Assembly (NCBI GenBank): GCA_900313125.1
Contig: OMPZ01000003.1
Span: forward strand, 1-16,348
DNA length: 16,348 nt
DNA from: an uncultured Eubacteriales bacterium
GTDB lineage: Bacteria; Bacillota; Clostridia; Oscillospirales; Acutalibacteraceae
Direction of reading: 5' to 3'
Made by a program: the position numbers and the translations under genes. Below the pieces are notes generated by a model. That model did not search any database, was not told the DNA's origin, and saw nothing but the letters and a program-made list of their open reading frames with translations. Below, in pieces: positions 5,431 to 13,649 of the stretch. How positions within the stretch are numbered: position 1 is the stretch's first letter; the number at the start of each line of letters is the position of its first letter.

Positions 5431-5444
5431 AAACACATTGAAGA

Positions 5445-5490
5445 AATGGGCAAGGGCGTTCATTGTTTGAGGGGAGAGGTGCCCCCGAAC
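5445..5490 (+). promoter_or_regulatory. Candidate ANTAR-binding RNA element in the glnA leader
   Basis: Hairpin 1 pairs AATGGGC (5445-5451) with GTTCATT (5458-5464) around the hexaloop AAGGGC. This is 7 bp including two G-U pairs, and the loop has A at position 1 and G at position 4, as ANTAR targets do. Directly after it, GTTTG and GGG (5465-5473) pair with CCC and CGAAC (5482-5490) around AGAGGT, which again has A1 and G4. The closing G-G and one A-C pair are mismatched in that register, and a 7-nt loop register is more stable. Hairpin 1 uses the 5' arm of the terminator (5453-5462), so the two folds exclude each other. The second operon gene encodes an ANTAR protein. Confidence 0.55.
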
Positions 5491-5510
5491 GGTGAACGCT
5501 CTTTTTATTT
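5453..5510 (+). terminator. Intrinsic terminator in the glnA leader
   Basis: AGGGCGTTCA (5453-5462) pairs with TGAACGCTCT (5493-5502) in a 10-bp stem with one G-U pair. A nested GC-rich stem lies inside, and TTTTTATTT (5502-5510) follows. It sits about 16 nt after the predicted transcription start and 128 nt before glnA, so it is a leader attenuator rather than a terminator of an upstream gene. Confidence 0.7.
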
Positions 5511-5564
5511 CAAAAGTCCGAAATTTATAGGAAATAAGCCGTTTTTTAACGGGCTAAGGGGAAA

Positions 5565-5601
5565 TTGACCTACCGGTTAGCCGGAAAATAATCATTTTCC
5601 G
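5565..5601 (+). promoter_or_regulatory. Possible second glnA promoter with overlapping palindrome
   Basis: TTGACC (5565-5570), 16 bp and AATAAT (5587-5592) resemble a sigma-A promoter downstream of the attenuator. The -10 lies inside a perfect palindrome, CGGAAAAT (5582-5589), AATC, ATTTTCCG (5594-5601), which could be an operator or an mRNA hairpin. It does not match the GlnR/TnrA box. Between it and the terminator (5511-5564) there is one more imperfect hairpin (AGCCGTT...AACGGGCT, 5527-5545). Confidence 0.3.
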
Positions 5602-5638
5602 TAATCATAAAAACAAAAATCAAGGAGGATTAGGAAGT

Positions 5639-6835
5639 ATGTATTATTCTTACCGGGATGTTATGCAGTTCATCGAAGAAGAGGACGTTAAGTTTATTCG
5701 CCTTGCATTTGTTGATATTGCAGGAATCCAAAAAAATATTTCAATTATGCCCTCGGAGCTGAAACGGGCGTTCACCGACGGCATAGCCTTTGACGCGTCG
5801 AGCATTTACGGCTTCGGCGACGAGGTCAGCTCCGATCTGTTTCTGCGCCCCGAGCCGCAGACGCTCGAGATACTGCCGTGGCGCCCGTCACAGGGCAGAG
5901 TTGCAAGAATGTTCTGCAACATTTTCAATTCGGACGGCACACCTTTCGAGCTTGACAGCCGCAGACTTCTGAAGCTTGCCGTTGACCGCGCAAAGGCGAA
6001 GGGCTTCAGCTTCAATTTCGGCGCGGAGTTTGAGTTTTATCTCTTCAAGCGCGATGAGAACGGCAGCCCGACAAAGATCCCCTACGACAACGCGGGCTAC
6101 ATGGACATCGCCCCCGAGGATAAGGGTGAGGACGTTCGCCGCGAGATCTGCTTTACATTACTCAATATGGACATCATGCCGGAAAGCTCACACCACGAGA
6201 TGGGACCCGGTCAGAACGAGATAGATTTCAAGTACAGCGACGCTATGACGTCGGCTGACAATGCCATAACCTTTAAAACGGTGGTAAGCTCCGTTTGCAA
6301 TATGAACGGTCTGTGCGCAGACTTTTCGCCGAAGCCGCTCGCGGATAAAAGCGGCAGCGGTCTGCATATAAATATGTCTGTAAAGTCCGCCGACGGGAAC
6401 GATCACTTCCGTCCGATGCTTGCCGGAGTTCTCAGGCATATCAAAGAAATGACGGCTTTCATGAACCCGTGCGAGGAGTCTTACGCGCGTCTCGGTAAGG
6501 ACAAAGCGCCGAAATATATCACATGGTCGCGTGAGAACCGCTCACAGCTCGTGCGCATTCCTGCGGCGAAGGGCGAGTACCGCCGCATCGAGCTGCGTTC
6601 GCCCGACCCGATGATAAACCCATACGTCGCATACACGCTGCTTATCAACGCCGCGATGGACGGCATCGAGAACGAGCTTCAGCCGCCCGAGCCGGTCAAT
6701 GTCAATCTGTACACGGCAGCCCCGGAGATAACGGAAGCTCTCGAGCTTTTGCCGCAGTCATATTCTCAGGCGGCCGAGATCGCAAGGAACAGCGAATTTA
6801 TCAAAAGCAGCATTCCGCTCGGATTTCTTCGCTGA
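5639..6835 (+). CDS. glnA: Glutamine synthetase, type I, shortened C-terminus
   Basis: ATP-dependent synthesis of glutamine from glutamate and ammonium in the cytoplasm; normally a dodecamer. The 398 residues contain the family landmarks: FDASSIYGF (51-59), GAEFEFYLF (128-136, metal ligands Glu130 and Glu132), ESSHHEMGPGQNEIDF (182-197), KPLADKSGSGLHINMS (232-247, His243), ENRSQLVRIP (299-308) and RRIELRSPDP (315-324). Two things differ from the GlnA of Bacillus. The chain ends at IPLGFLR, about 35 residues before the usual C-terminus. The arginine after the FDGSSIEGF motif, which mediates glutamine feedback in Bacillus (Arg62), is Asp61. AGGAGG (5623-5628) precedes ATG 5639 by 10 nt. First gene of a seven-gene operon, 39 nt before the ANTAR gene. 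Confidence 0.95.
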   Translation: MYYSYRDVMQFIEEEDVKFIRLAFVDIAGIQKNISIMPSELKRAFTDGIAFDASSIYGFGDEVSSDLFLRPEPQTLEILPWRPSQGRVARMFCNIFNSDGTPFELDSRRLLKLAVDRAKAKGFSFNFGAEFEFYLFKRDENGSPTKIPYDNAGYMDIAPEDKGEDVRREICFTLLNMDIMPESSHHEMGPGQNEIDFKYSDAMTSADNAITFKTVVSSVCNMNGLCADFSPKPLADKSGSGLHINMSVKSADGNDHFRPMLAGVLRHIKEMTAFMNPCEESYARLGKDKAPKYITWSRENRSQLVRIPAAKGEYRRIELRSPDPMINPYVAYTLLINAAMDGIENELQPPEPVNVNLYTAAPEITEALELLPQSYSQAAEIARNSEFIKSSIPLGFLR

Positions 6836-6874
6836 CGCAAAACGATAGAACACACGGCAAAAGGAGGTGTTCCG

Positions 6875-7483
6875 ATGCTGGGAGACTGTCGAAGTGTACT
6901 TATCGTTTCAAAAGAAGGCAAGGCGGTCGATTTTGTACGCGCGGCAATGCCGCCAAGCGAGTTCTATCCCGTCTTGACTGCCGCAAGCGCCGCCGAGGCA
7001 AGGCGTACCATGCTGAGAACACCTATAGATATTTTGGTGATAAATATACCTTTGCCCGATGAATTTGGCACAAAGCTTGCCGAAACGGCGAGCCGCGAAT
7101 GCGGAGTCGTGATACTTGTCAAGCCGGAGCTTTACGAGCGCGCCGTGTATAAAATGGAGCCGTTCGGTGTTCTGACGCTTTCCAAGGCGATGAACAAAGC
7201 GCTATTGTATCAGGCGTTAAAGGTGATAGCGGCGTCCGACAGCAAGATCAAACGGCTGGAGGAAAGCACGGCAACGCTTGAGCGAAAGCTGCATGAGCTA
7301 AAGCTCGTAAACAAAGCGAAGAGCTTTTTGATAGAAGAAAAGGGAATGTCTGAGGAACAGGCGCACAAGCTCATAGAAAAAACGGCAATGGACAACGGCA
7401 TCAAAAAAAGTGATGCCGCGAAATTAGTTTTAAAAGAGCTGTCCGATGACAGTTCCTTACCAATAAATAAAAAAGAAGGCTGA
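6875..7483 (+). CDS. ANTAR-domain antiterminator with pseudo-receiver
   Basis: A 202-residue regulator in three parts. A receiver-like domain spans residues 5-118, a predicted coiled coil about 120-146 (KIKRLEESTATLERKLHELK), and an ANTAR domain about 147-190 (KAKSFLIEEKGMSEEQAHKL). ANTAR proteins dimerise and bind paired hexaloop RNA hairpins to prevent terminator formation. In the receiver the phosphoacceptor aspartate is replaced by Asn57 (DILVINIPLP), and the acidic pocket after the first strand is Ser-Lys-Glu (VLIVSKEG). Classical phosphorylation is therefore unlikely, and ligand or protein contact may control it, as AmiC controls AmiR. The ribosome binding site AAAGGAGGTG lies 6 nt before ATG 6875; pyrG follows after 3 nt. 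By position the likely target is the leader RNA of its own operon (5445-5510). Confidence 0.9.
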   Translation: MLGDCRSVLIVSKEGKAVDFVRAAMPPSEFYPVLTAASAAEARRTMLRTPIDILVINIPLPDEFGTKLAETASRECGVVILVKPELYERAVYKMEPFGVLTLSKAMNKALLYQALKVIAASDSKIKRLEESTATLERKLHELKLVNKAKSFLIEEKGMSEEQAHKLIEKTAMDNGIKKSDAAKLVLKELSDDSSLPINKKEG

Positions 7484-7486
7484 AAC

Positions 7487-9103
7487 ATGACAAAATACAT
7501 TTTCGTGACCGGCGGCGTTGTGTCCGGTCTCGGCAAAGGGATCACCGCCGCGTCTCTGGGCAGACTGCTGAAAGCACGCGGACTGAAGATCGCGGCGCAG
7601 AAGCTCGATCCTTACATCAATGTCGATCCGGGAACGATGAGCCCGTATCAGCACGGCGAGGTGTTCGTAACTGAGGACGGCGCGGAGACAGACCTCGACC
7701 TCGGTCACTACGAGCGTTTTATCGACGAGGATCTAAACAAGTATTCAAACCTTACCACGGGCAAGGTCTACTGGAATATCCTCAACAAGGAGCGCAGGGG
7801 CGAGTTCCTCGGCGAGACCGTTCAGGTGATACCACACGTTACGAACGAGATCAAGCATTTTATCTATAACGTCGGCAAAAAAAGCGGCGCCGACGTCGTT
7901 ATCACCGAGATCGGCGGAACTGCCGGCGACATCGAGAGCCAGCCGTTTATCGAAGCGATACGTCAGGTAGGACTTGAGGTCGGACTTGAAAATGTCTGCT
8001 ATATCCACGTTGCTCTCGTGCCGTATCTGCGCTGCTCGGACGAGCACAAAACGAAGCCCGTACAGCATTCCGTAAAGGAGCTGCAGGGAATGGGCATAAA
8101 GCCCGATATCATCGTGCTGCGCTGCGACGAGCCGCTCGAAGAGAACATCTTCAAAAAGATATCGCTGTTCTGCAACGTCAGGGAGGACTGCGTGATCGAA
8201 AACACGAACGTTCCCGTGCTGTACGAAGCGCCGATAATGCTCGAAAAAGCGAACTTTTCCGACGTTGTCTGCCGAAAGCTCGGTATCAGCGCCGGCGCAC
8301 CCGACCTGACAGAGTGGAACGAGATGCTTTCAAATATCAAAACGCGTTCGCGCAAGGTGACTATCGGCATCGTCGGAAAATACGTTCAGCTTCATGACGC
8401 GTACCTTTCCGTTGCCGAGGCGATCCACCACGCAGGCTACTCCTGCGGCGCCCGCACCGATATCGAATGGATCGACAGCGAGACCGTTACCGATGAAAAC
8501 GCGGCAGAGATACTCGGCAGCTGCGACGCGGTGATAGTTCCCGGCGGCTTTGGTCAGCGCGGCATTCCCGGAATGATCGCAACGGCGAGATACGCAAGAG
8601 AAAACAATGTGCCGTACCTCGGCATTTGTCTCGGAATGCAGATCGCGGTGATCGAATTTGCGCGCAGCGTTTGTAAGCTCTCCGACGCAAACTCCGGCGA
8701 ATTTGACGACGACTCGAAGAACAAGGTCATTGATTTCATGCCCGACCAGAGCGAGAGCATCAACAAGGGCGGCACGCTGAGACTCGGCGCTTACAAGTGC
8801 AGGATAAAAGACGGCACAAAAATGAAAAGCTGCTACGGCGTCAGCGAGATATCGGAACGCCACCGTCACCGCTATGAGTTCAACAACGATTATATAGATA
8901 TATTTACCGACAACGGTCTTGTCATAAGCGGCACCTCGCCCGACGGTTCCATCGTCGAAACGGTTGAGGTACCCGGCAACGATTTCTATGTCGGAGTTCA
9001 GTTCCATCCCGAATTTAAGAGCCGTCCGAATAAGGCGCACCCGCTGTTTAACGGGCTTATCGGCGCGGCTATCAAAAAAGCGAGGTCGAATCAATATGAA
9101 TGA
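7487..9103 (+). CDS. pyrG: CTP synthase
   Basis: Converts UTP to CTP using ATP and the amide nitrogen of glutamine. The 538 residues are full length. The N-terminal synthase domain begins FVTGGVVSGLGKGITAASLG (6-25), with the P-loop, and contains TEDGAETDLDLGHYERF and EIGGTAGDIESQPF (141-154). The C-terminal class I glutamine amidotransferase domain (about 290-535) has GICLGMQ with nucleophile Cys381 and the FHPEF pair His507/Glu509. It starts 3 nt after the ANTAR gene and overlaps gltB by 8 nt, so it is translationally tied into the nitrogen operon. Its presence next to glnA and gltB fits control of a glutamine consumer by nitrogen status. Confidence 0.98.
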   Translation: MTKYIFVTGGVVSGLGKGITAASLGRLLKARGLKIAAQKLDPYINVDPGTMSPYQHGEVFVTEDGAETDLDLGHYERFIDEDLNKYSNLTTGKVYWNILNKERRGEFLGETVQVIPHVTNEIKHFIYNVGKKSGADVVITEIGGTAGDIESQPFIEAIRQVGLEVGLENVCYIHVALVPYLRCSDEHKTKPVQHSVKELQGMGIKPDIIVLRCDEPLEENIFKKISLFCNVREDCVIENTNVPVLYEAPIMLEKANFSDVVCRKLGISAGAPDLTEWNEMLSNIKTRSRKVTIGIVGKYVQLHDAYLSVAEAIHHAGYSCGARTDIEWIDSETVTDENAAEILGSCDAVIVPGGFGQRGIPGMIATARYARENNVPYLGICLGMQIAVIEFARSVCKLSDANSGEFDDDSKNKVIDFMPDQSESINKGGTLRLGAYKCRIKDGTKMKSCYGVSEISERHRHRYEFNNDYIDIFTDNGLVISGTSPDGSIVETVEVPGNDFYVGVQFHPEFKSRPNKAHPLFNGLIGAAIKKARSNQYE

Positions 9104-12100
9104 TAATGTTAATACAAACGCGCCGGCGCTTTACCGCCCGGAATTTGAACACGATGCCTGCGGTATCGGCGCGGTAGTAAGCATAAAGGGCGAGGAGAGC
9201 CACAAAGTAGTTGACAACGCGCTTTCCATCGTCGAAAAGCTCGAGCACAGAGCCGGCAAGGACGCCACGGGCGAGACAGGCGACGGCGTAGGCATACTTG
9301 TCCAGATCTCTCACGGGTTCTTTACAAGGGCTGCCGCCGAGATCGGCATCGACCTCGGCGAAAAGCGCACATACGGCGTGGGAATGTTCTTCTTCCCGCA
9401 GGACGAATTAAAGCGCAGCCAGGCAAAGAAAATGCTTGAGATAATCTCCGAGAAGGAGGGCGTCAGGTTCTTAGGCTGGCGTGACGTGCCCGTTGACAGC
9501 GGCGCGATCGGAAAAAAGGCGCTCGACTGTATGCCGAGGATAATGCAGTGCTTCGTTCAAAAACCGGAGGATACCGCCGAGGGCATCGAGTTTGACCGCA
9601 GGCTGTACGTTATCCGCCGCGAGTTCGAGCAGAGCAACGACAACACCTATGTATGTTCCTTCTCGTCAAGAACGATCGTTTACAAGGGTATGTTCCTCGT
9701 TGAGCAGCTTCGCAAATTCTATCTCGACCTTCAGAGCGGCGAGTACAAAAGCGCGCTCGCTCTCGTACATTCGAGATTCTCCACAAACACAAATCCCTCG
9801 TGGGAGCGCGCTCACCCGAACAGAGTTATCCTCCACAACGGCGAGATCAACACTATCCGCGGCAACGCCGACAGGATGCTCGCCCGTGAGGAGACTATGA
9901 CAAGCCCCGTTATGCAGGACGACATCGACAAGATACTCCCCGTAATAAACGCGTCGGGTTCGGACTCGGCTATGCTCGACAACACGCTCGAATTTCTGAT
10001 GATGAACGGAATGGAGCTGCCGAAGGCCGTTATGGTGACGATCCCCGAGCCATACTCCAACGACAAAACTATCACACGCGAAAAGCGCGATTTCTACCAT
10101 TACTACTCCACGATGATGGAGCCGTGGGACGGCCCTGCCGCTATCCTTTTCACCGACGGCGATACGGTCGGCGCGGTGCTCGACAGAAACGGTCTGCGTC
10201 CGTCGCGATACTATATCACCGACGACGATATGCTAATTCTCTCGTCCGAGGTCGGCGTTCTCCCGATCGAGACGTCGCACATCATCGAGAAGAGCAGGCT
10301 CCAGCCGGGCAAAATGCTGCTCGTAGACCTCAAGCAGCAGAGAGTTATCTCCGACGACGAGTGCAAGCAGCGCTACGCGCTTTCAAAGCCCTACGGCGAG
10401 TGGCTCGACCAGAATCTCGTCAAGCTCCACGACCTGCCTATCCCGAACCACAAGGTGGCTAACCATACGCAGGAGCAGCGCGACCGTCTTTACAAGGCGT
10501 TCGGCTACAGCTACGAGCAGATCAGGGATTCTATCCTCCCTATGGCGAAAAACGGCGGTGAAGCGACAGCCGCAATGGGTACGGATATCCCGCTCGCCGT
10601 GCTTTCCGAAAAGCATCAGTCGCTGTTCAACTACTTCAAGCAGATCTTCGCGCAGGTGACGAATCCGCCTATCGACGCTATCAGAGAAGAGATCGTAACG
10701 GATACCACGGTCTATGTAGGCTCCGACGGCAACCTTCTTGAAGAGAAGGCGGATAACTGCAATATGCTCGAGATACACAACCCGATACTTACCTCGGTAG
10801 ACCTGATGAAGATAAAGGCGATAGACCGCCCGGGCTTCAAGGTAGCGACCGTTTCGCTTCTCTACTACAAGAACACGCCGCTTGAGCGCGCTCTTGACAG
10901 ACTTTTCGTTTCGTGCGACAGGGAATACAGAAAGGGCGCGAATATCATCGTTCTCTCCGACAGGGGCGTTGACGAAAACCACGTCGCTATCCCGTCGCTG
11001 CTTGCCGTATCGGCTATGGAGCAGTACCTCATCAGAACAAAGAAGCGTACCGCCGTATCTATCATTCTCGAAAGTGCCGAGCCGTGCGAGGTACACCATT
11101 TCGCCGCGCTTCTCGGTTACGGCGCAAGAGCCGTGAACCCGTACCTTGCGCAGGAGTGCATCTCCGAGCTTATCGACAAGGAGCTTCTCGACAAGGATTA
11201 CCACACCGCGATCAAGGACTACAATTCCGCCGTTCTGCACGGTATAGTCAAGATCGCGTCGAAAATGGGCATCTCGACGATCCACTCCTACCAGTCGTCA
11301 CAGATCTTTGAAGCCGTGGGCATCAAGCAGGACGTTATCGACAAGTATTTCACAAATACCGTAAGCCGCGTCGGCGGTATCGGTCTTGAGGAGATAGGCG
11401 AGGGCGTTGAGTGGCGTCACGACCACGCGTTCGACCCGCTCGGTCTCGGCGTTGACACAACGACCGACAGTACAGGCTCGCACAAGCTGCGCTCGGGTCA
11501 CGACAAAGAGGACCACATGTACAGCTCCGAGACGATCATCGCCCTGAGAGAAGCGACGCAAAAGGGCGATTACAAGCGCTTCAAGGAATACACGGCGATG
11601 GTCGACAGCGAAAGCGTTCCCCATACGCTCAGAGGACTTATGGAGCTTGATCTCGACGAGAGCAGAGCTATCCCGATCGAAGAGGTCGAGTCTGTTGACG
11701 AGATCGTAAAGCGTTTCAAAACAGGCGCGATGAGCTACGGCTCGATCAGCCAGGAGGCTCACGAGTGCATGGCAGAAGCGATGAATCTTCTCGGCGGAAA
11801 GTCAAACTCCGGCGAGGGCGGCGAAATGCCCGAGCGTCTCGGCACAAACAAAAACAGCGCGATCAAGCAGGTAGCGTCGGGACGCTTCGGCGTAACGAGC
11901 GAATACCTCATGAGCGCGAAGGAAATACAGATCAAAATGGCGCAGGGCGCAAAGCCCGGCGAGGGCGGTCATCTCCCCGGAAAGAAGGTCTACCCGTGGA
12001 TCGCGAAGAACAGGTATTCAACGCCCGGCGTGTCGCTCATCTCACCTCCGCCGCACCATGATATTTATTCCATCGAGGATCTCGCCCAGCTTATCTATGA

Positions 12101-13649
12101 CCTTAAAAACGCCAACAGAAAAGCGCGTATCTCCGTAAAGCTCGTAAGTGAAGCCGGCGTCGGCACTATCGCGGCGGGCGTTGCAAAGGCGGGCGCGCAG
12201 GTCGTTCTGATCTCCGGCTACGACGGCGGCACGGGCGCAGCTCCCGTAAGCTCGATACACAACGCGGGTCTGCCGTGGGAGCTGGGTCTTGCCGAAACTC
12301 ACCAGACGCTCATCAAAAACGGTCTGCGCTCACGCGTCATCATCGAGACAGACGGCAAGCTCATGAGCGGCAAGGACGTAGCTATCGCGGCTATGCTCGG
12401 CGCGGAGGAGTTTGGCTTTGCCACCGCTCCGCTCGTAACGATGGGCTGCGTTATGATGAGAGTCTGCAACCTTGACACCTGCCCGGTCGGCATTGCTACG
12501 CAGAACCCCGAGCTGAGAAAGCGTTTCCGCGGCAAGCCGGAGTACATCGTGAACTTCATGCGCTTTATCGCGCAGGAGCTCAGAGAGATCATGGCAAAGC
12601 TCGGCGTCCGCACGGTCAGAGAGCTTGTCGGCAGAACAGACCTTCTCCGAGTGAAGGCAGATCAGGTAACTACGCGCGCCGAAATGGTCGATCTCTCAGG
12701 CATTCTCAGCCGTGAGTTCGCAAATGCCGAGAATACGCGCTTCGACCCGAACAACGCGTATGACTTCGAGCTTGAAAAAACTATCGACGAAAGCAGGCTG
12801 CTCCCCGAATTTGCCAAGGCGATGAAGAACCGCACGAAAAAGACGGTCAAGGTCGATGTTACGAGCACGGACAGAACGCTGGGAACTATCCTCGGCTCGG
12901 TCATCACGGAGAAATTCGGCGAAACGCTTGATGACGACACCTATACCGTTGCCTGCAGCGGCGGCGGCGGACAGTCGTTCGGCGCGTTTATCCCGAAGGG
13001 TCTCACGCTGAGACTTGAGGGCGATTCAAACGACTATTTCGGCAAGGGTCTTTCCGGCGGAAAGCTCATCGTTTACCCGCCGAAGGACAGCAGCTTTAAG
13101 GCTGAAGAAAACATCATCGTCGGCAACGTTGCGCTCTACGGCGCGACAAGCGGCGAAGCTTATATAAACGGTGTGGCAGGCGAGCGTTTCTGCGTGCGCA
13201 ATTCGGGCGCGTATGCTGTTGCCGAGGGCGTGGGCGACCACGGCTGCGAGTACATGACGGGCGGCAGAGTCGTTATCCTCGGCAAAACGGGACGCAATTT
13301 CGCGGCAGGTATGAGCGGCGGTATAGCTTATGTCTACGACGAAAAGCATGATTTCTACCTCAAGCTCAACAAGGAGCTCGTCACGATGAGCAGCGTTACC
13401 GAAAAGCATGACATAGAGGAGCTGCGCACGATGATCGAAAAGCACTATGCCGCAACAGGCTCGGCGCTCGCAAAGCGTATGCTCGACAATTTTGAAAGCT
13501 ATCTGCCCGATTTCAAAAAGATCATGCCCGATGACTACAACAAAATGCTCTGCGCTATCGGCAAGCTTGAGGAGAAGGGTCTCGACCATGAGCAGGCAAA
13601 GCTTGAGGCGTTCTACGCCGTTTTGAAGGGAGAAGTGAACAATGGGTAA
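9096..13649 (+). CDS. gltB: Glutamate synthase (GOGAT) large subunit
   Basis: The large subunit of glutamate synthase transfers the glutamine amide to 2-oxoglutarate, giving two glutamates. It has 1517 residues, the normal size. The start is ATG 9096, after GAGG at 9082-9085; it overlaps the pyrG stop by 8 nt. The open frame continues upstream to 8964, but that would lie inside pyrG. Order: class II (Ntn) amidotransferase with catalytic Cys22 in FEHDACGIGAV, preceded by a short propeptide to be removed; a central domain; the FMN-binding synthase domain with GGKSNSGEGGE and GYDGGTGAAP; the [3Fe-4S] cysteines Cys1118, Cys1124 and Cys1129 (C-x5-C-x4-C); and the C-terminal beta-helix (GNVALYGATSGEAYINGVAG). 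It works as a complex with GltD, whose gene overlaps by 8 nt. Confidence 0.98.
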   Translation: MNDNVNTNAPALYRPEFEHDACGIGAVVSIKGEESHKVVDNALSIVEKLEHRAGKDATGETGDGVGILVQISHGFFTRAAAEIGIDLGEKRTYGVGMFFFPQDELKRSQAKKMLEIISEKEGVRFLGWRDVPVDSGAIGKKALDCMPRIMQCFVQKPEDTAEGIEFDRRLYVIRREFEQSNDNTYVCSFSSRTIVYKGMFLVEQLRKFYLDLQSGEYKSALALVHSRFSTNTNPSWERAHPNRVILHNGEINTIRGNADRMLAREETMTSPVMQDDIDKILPVINASGSDSAMLDNTLEFLMMNGMELPKAVMVTIPEPYSNDKTITREKRDFYHYYSTMMEPWDGPAAILFTDGDTVGAVLDRNGLRPSRYYITDDDMLILSSEVGVLPIETSHIIEKSRLQPGKMLLVDLKQQRVISDDECKQRYALSKPYGEWLDQNLVKLHDLPIPNHKVANHTQEQRDRLYKAFGYSYEQIRDSILPMAKNGGEATAAMGTDIPLAVLSEKHQSLFNYFKQIFAQVTNPPIDAIREEIVTDTTVYVGSDGNLLEEKADNCNMLEIHNPILTSVDLMKIKAIDRPGFKVATVSLLYYKNTPLERALDRLFVSCDREYRKGANIIVLSDRGVDENHVAIPSLLAVSAMEQYLIRTKKRTAVSIILESAEPCEVHHFAALLGYGARAVNPYLAQECISELIDKELLDKDYHTAIKDYNSAVLHGIVKIASKMGISTIHSYQSSQIFEAVGIKQDVIDKYFTNTVSRVGGIGLEEIGEGVEWRHDHAFDPLGLGVDTTTDSTGSHKLRSGHDKEDHMYSSETIIALREATQKGDYKRFKEYTAMVDSESVPHTLRGLMELDLDESRAIPIEEVESVDEIVKRFKTGAMSYGSISQEAHECMAEAMNLLGGKSNSGEGGEMPERLGTNKNSAIKQVASGRFGVTSEYLMSAKEIQIKMAQGAKPGEGGHLPGKKVYPWIAKNRYSTPGVSLISPPPHHDIYSIEDLAQLIYDLKNANRKARISVKLVSEAGVGTIAAGVAKAGAQVVLISGYDGGTGAAPVSSIHNAGLPWELGLAETHQTLIKNGLRSRVIIETDGKLMSGKDVAIAAMLGAEEFGFATAPLVTMGCVMMRVCNLDTCPVGIATQNPELRKRFRGKPEYIVNFMRFIAQELREIMAKLGVRTVRELVGRTDLLRVKADQVTTRAEMVDLSGILSREFANAENTRFDPNNAYDFELEKTIDESRLLPEFAKAMKNRTKKTVKVDVTSTDRTLGTILGSVITEKFGETLDDDTYTVACSGGGGQSFGAFIPKGLTLRLEGDSNDYFGKGLSGGKLIVYPPKDSSFKAEENIIVGNVALYGATSGEAYINGVAGERFCVRNSGAYAVAEGVGDHGCEYMTGGRVVILGKTGRNFAAGMSGGIAYVYDEKHDFYLKLNKELVTMSSVTEKHDIEELRTMIEKHYAATGSALAKRMLDNFESYLPDFKKIMPDDYNKMLCAIGKLEEKGLDHEQAKLEAFYAVLKGEVNNG

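Noticed and set aside
5370..5640. GlnR/TnrA box or sigma-54 promoter in front of glnA
   Set aside because: I searched by eye for TGTNAN7TNACA and for GG-N10-GC with TGGCAC-like ends and found no acceptable match.
8964..9095. Upstream extension of gltB
   Set aside because: It would overlap pyrG by 140 nt and precede the normal GltB propeptide. ATG 9096 has a fitting ribosome binding site and puts catalytic Cys22 in the expected place.
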